From positions 3,428,610 to 3,492,609 of the forward strand of contig NC_041732.1 of NCBI RefSeq assembly GCF_004115215.2: 64,000 nt of DNA, read 5' to 3'. Within the stretch, counting starts at the first letter, position 1; every line of letters begins with the position of its first letter. A model generated the notes under the pieces. The model searched no databases. It was not told the DNA's origin and was given only the letters and a program-made list of their open reading frames with translations. A program made the translations under genes and the position numbers. This document shows positions 32,201 through 41,701 of the stretch, in pieces. Origin of the DNA: Ornithorhynchus anatinus. Lineage: Eukaryota; Chordata; Mammalia; Monotremata; Ornithorhynchidae.

Positions 32201-35200
32201 AGCGGGGGGAAGTGTGATTGTTTGGCGGATTTGAGGAGGGAGGGCGTTCCAGGCCGGAGGCGGGATGTGGGCCGGGGGTCGGCGGCGAGACAGGAGAGAT
32301 GGAGGCACAGGGAGAAAACACCAGAGGAGCGAAGTCTAGTATAAGGGAATTGGTAGACGCATTGCCGGCCCACAACAAGCTTATAGTCTAGATGGAAGAT
32401 GGGCCTGAATATAAATATATTGCAGGTTTGTACATAGGGACTGTGGGATTGAGAGAGGAGTGGATAAAGGATGCCAAAGGGAGTGGGGGAAGAAGAAAGG
32501 AGGGCTTAGTCGGGGAAGGCCTCTTAGAGGAGGAGATGTGCTTCCAATAAGGCTTTGAAGGGAGTGGGGAGAGTGATCGTCTGTCGGATAATAATAATGT
32601 TGGTATTTGTTAAGCGCTTACTACGTGCAGATCGCTGTTCTAAGCGCTGGGGTAGAAACAGGGTAATCAGGTTGTCCCGCATGAGGCTCACAGTCTTAAT
32701 CCCCGTTTTACAGAGGAGGGAACTGAGGCACAGAAAAGTGAAGTGACTTGCCCACAGTCATCCAGCTGCCAAGTGGCGGAGCCAGGAATCGAACCCATGA
32801 CCTCTGTCTCCCAAGCCCGGCTTCTTTACACTGAGCCACACTGCTTCTCATATGATGATGTGATGAGGGAGGGCATCCCAAACCTTCGGAACTCAGTCGG
32901 AGGCTTCCGTCCATTAGGGTCAGACCCTCGGCGGAAGGAGGGATGAGGATTAGACTGGAGGAAGGAGTTCCCTCAGGGGGTCAGAGAAAGCAGAAGCCTG
33001 GTTTCCCGCTTTGGATCGCTCTGCTACTGGAAGATCTCGCCTGGGAGGGGGAGAATGGAAGCAGGAGGATGGATGGCATGAAACTGGTTGGGCTGAATGG
33101 GGGGTGACCCCAGATTCCCCTCACCCTAACCTCCCTTGCCTCCCGCTTCCACCCAGAACCGATCTGACAACATCTTTGTCTTCTCGAAAACGATGTTCAA
33201 CGGGACCCGCATCATCCTCAGCGGTAAGTTGCGGTGGAGCGCCAAGAACTTGTCACTTCTTCTTCACGGAGTGAGGGAGTGAGGACTCCTGGGTCCACCG
33301 TCCTGGCTCCACCTGTCCTCTCTCTCCGTTTCCCCCAGTGGGCCGCAGAGCCCCTGAAGTGCTTTTTAGGCTAGTGACCCTGCAGCAGGGCGGACGGAGG
33401 GTAGACTTGAGGTCTCCCCAGTGGGAGGCGGGAGCAGGGAGGCGGTGGCCTCGTCTCCTAGAGACATTTGAGAAGCAGTGTAACCTGGCGGAAAGAGCAC
33501 GGGCCCGGGTGCCGGAGGACTTGCGTTCTAATCCAGGCTCTGCCCCTTGCCTGTGGAGTGATCTTGGGCAAGTCACTTTACTTCTCTGTGCCTCAGTTCC
33601 TTTCTCCTCTGCAGAACAGAGGTTCAATACCTGTTCTCCCGCCTGCTTACCCCGTGAGTCCCACGTGGGACCTGATTATCCTGTATCTATCCCGGCACTT
33701 AGTCCAACGCTTGGCATTTAGTAAGCGCCTAAGTACCGCAGTGATTATTATTTCTCTTCTGGGACAGGCCTGGAGGGATGGGACAGCCCAGGAGTGGGCG
33801 GTTGGAGGAGGGGCAGAGTAGCCTTGGGCGGGACCCCTTGCTGACCCCTCATCTTCCCCTGCCCCAGCCACTGAGATCTGCGAGGAGGGGACGACGTTCA
33901 ATGTCACCTGGTACCTGCGCAGCTCCCGCTGCCATGATGAGGTCAACATTGACGTGAGTATGTATGTGTTTGCGTGCACGCACGAGGAGGGGGACACTGC
34001 AGGATGATGACGAGGGAATTTGTTAAGCCCTTACTATGTGCCAAGCACGGTTCTAAGAGCTGGGATAGATACAGGGTCATCAGGTTGTCCCACGTGGGGC
34101 TCCCCGTCTTCATCCCCATTTTACAGAGGAGCGAACTGAGGCCCAGAGAAGTGAAATGAGTTGCCCAAAGTCCCACAGCTGACAAGTGGCGGAGCCCACG
34201 ACCTCTGACTCCCAAGCCTGGGCTCTTTCCACTAAGCCGTGTTGCTTCATTCATTCAGTAGTATTTATTGAGCGCTTACTATGTGCAGAGCACTGTACTA
34301 AGCGCTTCGAATGTACAATTCGGCAACGGATAGAGACAATCCCTGCCCAGTGCTTCCTTATGGGACCTCCGGCTTTGGATCGGCTGAGTTTGGGGGCAGC
34401 GTGAGAGGACGGGAGAGCCGGAGGGGAGGAGAGGCGGGGTGGAGCGTCGATAACCTTCCCTCCCCATCCCCAGGAGCAGAAAGCGGCCGAGTACCTGCAG
34501 TTCCCCTCCCTGCAGCAGTCGGAGGAAGGTTCCGGCTTCTTCGTCTTCTTCACCCTCGGCCCCATCAATTGCAGCAGTCTGGGGCACAAGGTGACCTTGC
34601 GGCGATCCCGCCCCCGCCCCCTCCCCTCGGTGAACGCGTGCCTAGGGACCGAGCTGCCTACCGCGTGCAACGCACTGTGCCGAGCCCTGGGCGAGAAGCC
34701 CAGGGGTGTGATGTGGAGACAGCCCCTGGCCTTCGAGGGGCTCGCCATCTAAGAGGGAGGGAGGTTGGTCGCAGACCGACAGCGGTGACCCAGAGAAGCA
34801 GCTTGGCATAATGAATAGAGCACGGGCCTGGGAGTCAGAACGACCTGGGTTCTAATCCCAGCTCCATCACGTGTCTGCTCTGTGACCACGGGCAAGTGAC
34901 TTGACTTCTCTGGGCCTCAGTTCCCTTGTCCGTAAAACATATTAAGACTCTGAGCCCCAAGTGGGACAGGGACTATCCAACCTGATAACCTGGTATCTAC
35001 TCCAGCATTTAGAACAGTGCTTGGCACATAGGAAGGGCTTAACAAGTACCACCGTTATTATTATCGTTATTATTATTTTATAAAGACCCAGAAGTAGGAA
35101 GGTGCTGTGGTCAGGGGAACGGCGTTCCCGGCCTCTCACGGCTCAGGCCGACAGCCCCGGGTTCCCAGCCGTGGCCTCCCCGGCGATCCAAGATTTAAGG

Positions 35201-38200
35201 CCCTGCGATCCGGGTGTTTGAGGCTCCCTTGGGCCGGAGCAGTGACCGGTGCGAGTCCTGATGATACGGGGCCGGAGTGGGGCAGTCTCTCTCCCACCTG
35301 GCGGACCCCGGTGAGCTACCGTGAAGGGACTGGACCCATTTTCCGCCTCCACCGCTGCCTGTCTGGAAGTCCTTGCGGGTGTCTGACCCCCCCCCATCCA
35401 CCCTGCTGCAGCTCCTGTCGTTTTTCCCGCCTTCCCAACTGAAGCATCATGAGTTTCTCCACCCCAAGCCCCTCGTCCTGCCACAGGTGAGCTCTTGATC
35501 TCCGTGGGGGAGATTGGTTCGGGAGATGCTTGGGGAAGAGGGAGTGAGTCACTCAATCGTGTTTATTGAGCGTTCTCTCTATGCAGAGTACTGTACTAAG
35601 CGCTTGGGAGAGGACAGTATAACAATACAAGGGACAGACTCCCTGCCCACAGCGAGCTTAGAGTCTAGAGATGGGGCAGGGAGGGGGATGGGTCCCCTTG
35701 TCTCTAGAAGTAATGCTCTGATCTTCCCCCTTCCCGGTGCTCTAGTCTCCCTCTTCCCACCCCAGGCCGTGCTTTCCTATCCCACCCTTGCACCATATTC
35801 CGCCGTCCCCTCCCCAACCCCTCCCGGGAATCCGGTCTCCCCTCTTCCCAGAGTTGTCCGAGGCCCCCGGAGGAGAGGTGGGCGGGGTGGGGGCGGGAAA
35901 CGACGCAGCCAAGGAGGCCGGGGCCGCCAGTCCCGCACCGACCACCGTTTCCTCTGTGGGGCCGGCGCCGAGCCAGGAGCAGCAGGGGGATGGGGAGAAG
36001 CCGCCGGGGGCCGGCCCGCAGCAGCCCGGGACCCCGGAGCCCAAGCCGCCGGCCCAGAGCGAGACCCTCGGCGCTCAGGGCGGGAAAGACGAGGTGAGGT
36101 GGGGGGCCGATGACGGGAGAGGCGAGGCGGCCGGCCGCGGACGTCTCCCTGTCCCCATCCCGCTCCCTGAGCCCAGTGTCCCCCGTGGGGTGGGGTGGGA
36201 GGCCCCCTCCGTGCCCCCCTGTCTCCAGACGGGACGGGGGCGGATCGTTACAGGCGTCCCGGGCGGGCTTGACGGCGGCAGCCCAGACGTGGGAGGACGG
36301 ACCCTACGTCTTCGTGCTGAGGATCGGCGCCGCCTCCGTCCGGAACCCCGCCCCTTACTGGGCGGTGACAGGTAGCCAGCTGCTGGCCCGCCCCTCCCCT
36401 GAGGGGTGGTCCCGGGAGGCGGGGTCCGGTTCCAGCCCGGTCCGGGTGCGGCGGGGGCGCGAGAGGGCCGTCGCTCACGTCATCTGCTTCTCGGGGGGTG
36501 TTTCTGCCCGTCCGGCCGCCGGACCGTCCCCGCCCGGTCACCTCGCCAGTGGACGTCCAGATGAAGCACCCCCGCCACCTCTACATCTCCGCCTCAGAGT
36601 GGCCCCTCATGGCGGTGAGAGCTCCAGGCCCCGGGGAAGCGAGGGCTGGGCGGAAGATGGAGCCATCCTGGGGGCGGAGATGGAGGGATCTGTGGGGGGG
36701 CGGGGTTCCTCCAACCCCGCCCCCCCCCGCCACCCCCTCACCGCCGCCGTAACCTCCCCCCGGTGACCCCCCAGTTCTACATGGCCATGTGCGTGGTGTA
36801 CGTGTGCTACGCGGCGCTGTGGCTGCTGCTGCTGGCCTGGCACTGGCGGGACCTGCTGCGGATCCAGCTGTGGGTGGGCGGCGTGGTGCTGCTGGGCATG
36901 GTGGAGAAGGCCGTGGCCTACGCCCAGCTGCAGGCATTGCAGACCCACGGCACGGCAGGTGAGCGGGCGGCCGGGTGGCTGGGCGAGGTGGGGAGCGGGC
37001 GGCCCGGAAGCCCGTGGGAGGGGCCTCCTTGGGAGACGCCCACCCGCCACGGGCCCCAGGGAGGTCGAGGAGGGTGCGGAGGGGGAGCCAGGCGTCCGGG
37101 GCCGAGGGACGGGTATCTGACCCGCCCCGCCCCTCCAGTGCCCGGGGCCGTGGTGTTCGCCGAGGTGCTGTGTGCTGTGAAACGGATGTTGGCACGGGTC
37201 CTGGTCATCATCGCCAGCCTGGGCTATGGCATCGTCAAGTGAGAGGGCCCCGCCTCCTCTCCTCCATCATCTCCCCGGCGCCATCTCTCTCTCCGCGACG
37301 AATGCTTTCCCCCCACCCTCACTCATCTCCCCGCCCCGGGCCAGGAGGGAGGGGGTGGGGAAGGCGAGGCCGGGGCAGCTCCCGTCCCCGCCCGCCGCCG
37401 CCTCACCCGTGGATGTCTCTGCCGCCAGACCCCGGCTGGGTGTCCTGCTGAACCGCGTGGTGGGTGTGGGCCTGCTGTACCTCGCCTTCTCCCTCCTCGA
37501 GGGCCTGCTCAGGGTCCAGACAGTAAGTGCGGGGCTGGGCCGCCGGGGCCGCTGCTTCCTCCCGGCTGCCCGCTCCGCTGCCGTCCCCGACTCCCTTCCT
37601 TCCCCTACCTTCCCCTCCCGGCTGCCTGCTCCCATCTCCCACTCCCCTCCCGGCCGCCCCTTCCCTTCTCTCAAGTCTCCCCAGTTGGAAAGGCCGCCGC
37701 CTCCCCTTTCTCCTCTTCCTCCCTCCCTCCTCCTTTCCCTGCCCCCTCCACCAGAGACCCTGCCTCTTCTCTTTCTCCTCCTCCCCCCCCCCCCCCGACC
37801 ACCCCCGGTGACCCCACCTCATCCCCCCTTCCCCAGGAGCGGAATGCCCCTGCCGTGACGCTGGGCTGTGAGGTGGTGCTGGCATTTGTGGATTCCTGCA
37901 TTGTGTGGTGGATATCCTTGTCTGAGCCCCCTTCCCGGGCCCCCTCCAATACCCAGACCACACCCCCCCCCCGGGAGTGAGAGGCAGGGTGGGGGGCGCC
38001 TGCTGCAGGCCTACCTTGCTGGGTCCCCAGCTTCCCCTCTTCTCTTGCCACTCTGGCTGCTGCCCCTCCCTCCGTCCGTCCGTCCGATTTCTGGCTGTCT
38101 CTGGCCGGCCTACTGCTGTCCATCCGTCGAGCTGCCGTCTGTCTGTCTGTCTCTCTCCCTCCCCAGGCGCAGGATGACCTGCTCCTGCTGGCAGCTATTC

Positions 38201-41069
38201 CCCTCGCCCTTCTGGACTCTGCCTTGGCCTGGTGGATATCCTGCCAACTCCATCCCCGCTGTGTCAGCCCCCCCCCCGCCTCCCGTCACCTCCTCCAGCA
38301 CCTTGTCCGGGCTCCCTCCCCCCACCCCCAGCCTCTCCTCTTCTTCGGTGTCCAGTTTTGCTCTTCGGGGGGGCGTCGGGGGAGGCTGCGATCGTGTCTT
38401 CTCGCACAACCTGAAGTTTGCACGTGCAGGGGAGTGGTCTGGGGGTTTCCCCGGGGAGGGAGTGGTTGGTCCTGACCCACTTCTGGCTGCCCCTTGACCC
38501 GCCCGCCCACATCCTGGTGAGCCTGGTCCAGACCATGAAGCTGCTGCGACTGCGGAGGAACGTGGTGAAGCTCTCGCTCTACCGCCATTTCACCAACACG
38601 CTCATCTTCGCCGTCATCGGTCAGCGGCCGGCGGGGCCGGGGGGACCACGGGGCAGGGCGAGGGGCCGGCGGGGCGGAGGGTTGGCCGGGGCAGGGTGGA
38701 GCGGCCCCCATTTTGACCCCTCCCCCCGCCATCGTGCCCCGCAGCCTCTGTCATCTTCATCATCTGGACCACCAAGACCTTCCGCCTTGCCAAGTGCCAG
38801 TCGGTGAGTGACGGGTTGAGCTCGAGGCAGTGGAGCTGCCCGAGGGTGAGGGTCTGCCCGGCTGGGCGATCTGGGTGGCCGGGGGGTTGTGCCGATCCCC
38901 AGGCCCTGGGGCCCCAGGGGCGGGGAGGGAGGACTCCACCCTAAGACCGCGGGTGGATGCGGTTGGATGCCCGGTGCTGGAGGGTTGACCCCGGCAGCCC
39001 GGGAATTTGGGGTGCAGGCCAGCAGGAAGGGGAGGGCATCGGCAGAGGACGGGGCCGGGCAGCCGTCTCCTTCCTGACCTGTGGCGGCGGGGGCGGGGCA
39101 GGACTGGCGGGAGCTGTGGATCGACGACGCGTTCTGGCGCTTCCTCTTCTCGCTCGTCCTGCTCGTCATCATGTTCCTGTGGCGGCCGTCCGCCAACAGC
39201 CAGAGGTGAGTGGGGGGGGCCGCATTTCTCCTCCCACCACCGTCCTGGCCTCTTATCCCATCCTCCTGTCCTGGCCCCCATCCCATCTCCCCATCCTGGC
39301 CCCTTAGAGCACAGGCCTGGCAGTCAGAAGGTCCTGGGTTCTAATCCCAACTCCACCACTTCTCTGCTGTGTCACCTTGGGCAAGTCACTTCACTTCTGA
39401 GCCTCAGTTCCGTCATCTGTAAAATGGGAGTAAGAGTGTGAGCCTCCTGTGGAACAGGGTCTGTGTCCAACCTGACGAACTTGTATCTATCCCACCACTT
39501 AGAATGGTGCTTGGCATAAAGTGCTCAACAAGAACCATAATTATTATTATCTGGCCGTCCCAGCCCCTTATCCCGGCCCCCTACTTCATCCATCTGTCCC
39601 AGCCCCCCTATTCCATCCTCATCCCATCCCCATTTCTGGCCTCCTATCCCTTTTGCCGTGGCCTCCTACCCCCGTGCCCCTGCCCCTCGTTCCATCCTCC
39701 CGGCCCAACCTCCCACCCATCGCCCCCTCACTGGTGGACCGTGCGGGGCGGGACTCCCTGTGTCCCCCTCAGGTATGCGTTCATGCCCCTGGTGGAGGAT
39801 GGTAGCGAGGAGGAGGAGGAAGAGGAGGAGGAGCATACAGTGCACGCAGCCTTTGGTAAGGATACTGAGAGGACCCCCCCCACCCCGCCACCGCTCGTCT
39901 CCTCCCCTACTTCCTTGGGGGGCAGTTTCAGCCCCTGTAGCAATACCAGTCCCACTCCACTCCCCACCCCCACGGTGACCCCCACATCTCTCCTCACCCC
40001 GACCCAGGAACCAAGATGAGAAGCAGCAAGAACGAGACAAACGGGATCCTGAAGCCGAACCGGGCGGTGAGCTAGGGTGGCAGGAGGGACGGGGGGTTGG
40101 ACGGACGGATGGACAGAGGTGGAGAAGGGGGGTGGGGAATTGGCACATCTGCTTCCCGTGGCTCCGTCCCCTACCCCCTGGGCCTCCGGGAGGGACTGAG
40201 GAGAGAGACCGAGGCTGCTGGGACACCTCTCCCGGGACTCCCCCCCCGACCACCTCCCCTCACCCCTTGCTCCCCAGGATGAAGACCTCAAGTGGGTGGA
40301 GGAGAATATTCCTTCTTCCATGGCGGACGCGTGAGTGGCGCCCCATGGTTGAGAACCAGCCCCGGGGAGGGGAGGGTAGTCCCGTCCCCTCGGCCCCTCC
40401 CTCCCCCCAGCCTGGTGGGATAGAACACAAGCCGAAGACCCGGTGATGTCCCCTTTCGGACCCCAGCTGGCCCGTCCCACTTCTGCCTTCCCCCTGGGGT
40501 CCTGCAGGAGCCGTGGAGCCAGGGGGTTGGGACCTGGGAGCGGCTTAGGCGGAGGAGCTTCCCCACGAGGCCAGACCGGGCCAAGGACCGGAAAGACACG
40601 GGCTGAGAGGGCAGCAGGGACAGAGGCTGCAGCCCCCAGCTTGGAGGGGCGGGGGGACACGATCCCCCAGCCAGGCTGGGGGGCGTGAGCACAGAGTGCC
40701 TCTCCCCAGAGGGAGGGTCTATATCATTCCCTAGCCGAGCAGGTGACGCTGGACCCGGGTCCCAGCTGGCAACGAGAGCACCACTGGGGTCTGGGGTGGA
40801 CTGCCCGCGTTCCCCCGCCATCACCCCGGCCTGGAGGTCTCTGGTGGGGAGGCCCCGTCCCCAGGCTGCCGCTCTCTGACCTCTGATCTCTCTCCCTCAG
40901 CATGCTCCCTCCCCTCCTGGACTCTGATGAGGTGAGTATCGCCTAGCCCCCACTCCCACCCCTCAAGGCCCCTCCCCTGCTGCCCCCCCTTATCCCGTCC
41001 TCCCCCCAATTTCTCTTCTCCCCACAGGAAACCGTCACCACCCAGTTTGAGATGTCGAAGATGGAGTGA
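29274..41069 (+). CDS. TMEM87-family seven-transmembrane protein, third paralogue
   Basis: Exons: 29274-29432, 33157-33223, 33868-33953, 34474-34590, 35412-35486, 35854-36093, 36254-36371, 36550-36614, 36775-36958, 37139-37238, 37429-37522, then 37837-37911 or 38167-38235, 38511-38619, 38745-38803, 39102-39205, 39773-39855, 40008-40066, 40278-40330, 40901-40931, 41028-41069. This gives 639 or 637 residues (human TMEM87A 555). TMEM87 proteins are Golgi/post-Golgi GOLD-domain seven-helix membrane proteins. A Leu-rich signal peptide is followed by a lumenal domain with [11 protein letters not shown], then helices ([37 protein letters not shown]), [16 protein letters not shown], an acidic run of Glu, and the tail [12 protein letters not shown]...LPPLLDSDE...SKME. 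The exon at 35854 adds about 80 Pro/Gly-rich residues. The joins at 35412 and 35854 are the least certain. An in-frame upstream ATG at 29172 would add 34 residues before the signal peptide. Confidence 0.92.
29456..31365 (-). repeat. Tandem array of truncated Mon-1 SINEs in intron 1
   Basis: About 14 head-to-tail copies of a roughly 115-140-bp unit holding only the 3' half of an inverted SINE: TAATAATAATGATGGCATTT, GTTAAGCGCCTACTATGTGC, GATCAGGTTGGCCCACGTGG, then TTTTTAATCC. Units begin near 29456, 29575, 29703, 29838, 29973, 30114, 30235, 30371, 30493, 30623, 30740, 30866, 30983 and 31096. Only the last unit continues into a full SINE head (to 31365). Regular spacing with no separate flanks points to amplification of one insertion rather than repeated insertions. 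Confidence 0.9.
31366..32870 (-). mobile_element. SINE and L2 copies in intron 1
   Basis: Minus-strand SINE 31366-31590; inverted L2 3' parts 31590-32588, with AAGGCCTCTTGGAGGAGGTG marking the ORF2 end; a Mon-1 (32589-32850) inserted in the second L2, splitting the phrase GTCGGATA...TGATGAGGGAGGGC. Confidence 0.85.
33470..33745 (+). mobile_element. Old SINE in intron 2 of the TMEM87-like gene
   Basis: Diverged copy: GAAGCAGTGTAACCTGGCGG head and GGCACTTAGTCCAACGCTTG tail. Confidence 0.75.
34005..34375 (-). mobile_element. SINE (34005-34245) and L2 tail (34246-34375)
   Basis: GGTTCTAAGAGCTGGGATAG to CTAAGCCGTGTTGCTTC, then inverted L2 tail TTCATTCAGTAGTATTTATT. Intron 3. Confidence 0.85.
34660..35680. 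mobile_element. L2 fragment, SINE and L2 tail
   Basis: Worn L2-like piece 34660-34770, plus-strand SINE 34793-35075, inverted L2 tail 35545-35680 (TTATTGAGCGTTCTCTCTAT). Introns either side of the 35412-35486 exon. Confidence 0.7.
37837..38510 (+). other. Mutually exclusive exon pair with U12-type donors
   Basis: Exon A (37837-37911, 25 codons, ...[13 protein letters not shown]) and exon B (38167-38235, 23 codons, [15 protein letters not shown]) both have ordinary AG acceptors with pyrimidine tracts and both end in TGGTGG followed by ATATCC. Their donors ATATCCTTGT and ATATCCTGCC fit the AT-AC class of U12 introns. The shared downstream acceptor ends in AC at 38510, with CCCTTGAC at 38491-38498 as a U12 branch site 13 nt upstream. 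A cannot splice to B because the donor is U12-type and B's acceptor is U2-type. Confidence 0.8.
39305..39550 (+). mobile_element. SINE in the TMEM87-like gene
   Basis: Copy lacking the extreme head: AGAGCACAGGCCTGGCAGTC to GGTGCTTGGCATAAAGTGC and an ATT end. Confidence 0.8.
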
Positions 41070-41078
41070 GCGGGCCTG

Positions 41079-41114
41079 TGTGTGTGTGTGTGTTCTTGTG
41101 TGTGTGTGTGTGTG
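41079..41114. repeat. (TG)n microsatellite
   Basis: Interrupted TG run in the 3' UTR of the TMEM87-like gene, ten bases past the stop. Confidence 0.9.
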
Positions 41115-41338
41115 AGATATGTCCCCAGGGCCCTGCCGGGGGCCGGGGCTGTACATAGTGTAAATGGTTCAAAGATTATTTTATTATAACTCATCTTTTT
41201 CTAATGGGGAGGGGCCCTGGGGCCCCAGCCCCCGACCAGTAGGGGGTGTCTCCTCATTCCCTGCCCCCCACCGAAGCTGCAGGTGGCCATCCCTGGTCCC
41301 CTGTGCCCTGGTCTAACTTATGAGTGTGCCCGGCCCCC

Positions 41339-41344
41339 ATTAAA
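41339..41344 (+). terminator. Poly(A) signal of the TMEM87-like gene
   Basis: ATTAAA 270 bp after the stop codon. A minus-strand AATAAA at 41180-41185 could serve SYNE4; if so, the two 3' UTRs overlap. Confidence 0.55.
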
Positions 41345-41449
41345 GCCGGCTGTAACCAAACCCCTCCGTTCCCCGACTCTGTCTCCACCCCAGGGGCGAG
41401 GGAGGGACGGTGTGGTTTAGGGGGCGGGAGGTGGCGAGAGGGTTCACAG

Positions 41450-41690
41450 CACTCGCCATTTATGGTCCAGTTTGGGGGGGCCTGGGGACCCCACGGTCTA
41501 TGGGCCAGTGAGGGGCAAGAGAGTACTACCCTGTGGTTTATGCTCAAGTGAGGGGGAATGGTGGGGGGGGACCCCACAGTTTGTGGTCCAGTAGTGGGGG
41601 GAAGGGGGTGAGAGGGTACCCTGTGGTTTATGGTCCAGGGAGGGGGGACCAGGGGAGCCCACAGTTCACGGTCCAGCAAGGGGAGAGTCA
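41450..41690. repeat. Degenerate minisatellite in the SYNE4 3' UTR
   Basis: Four to five loose copies of a roughly 50-bp unit with the core CCACAGTTTATGGTCCAGTG and G-rich linkers, immediately past the SYNE4 stop codon. Confidence 0.7.
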
Positions 41691-41701
41691 GAGGTTGGGG
41701 G

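Noticed and set aside
38470-38480. Alternative U12 acceptor at CCTGACCCAC
   Set aside because: Branch A to AC distance is only about 5 nt, and the resulting protein would not match the family at the helix end.
39728-40660. 310-codon minus-strand open frame
   Set aside because: It is the antisense shadow of TMEM87-like exons and GC-rich introns, with a serine run mirroring the acidic exon.
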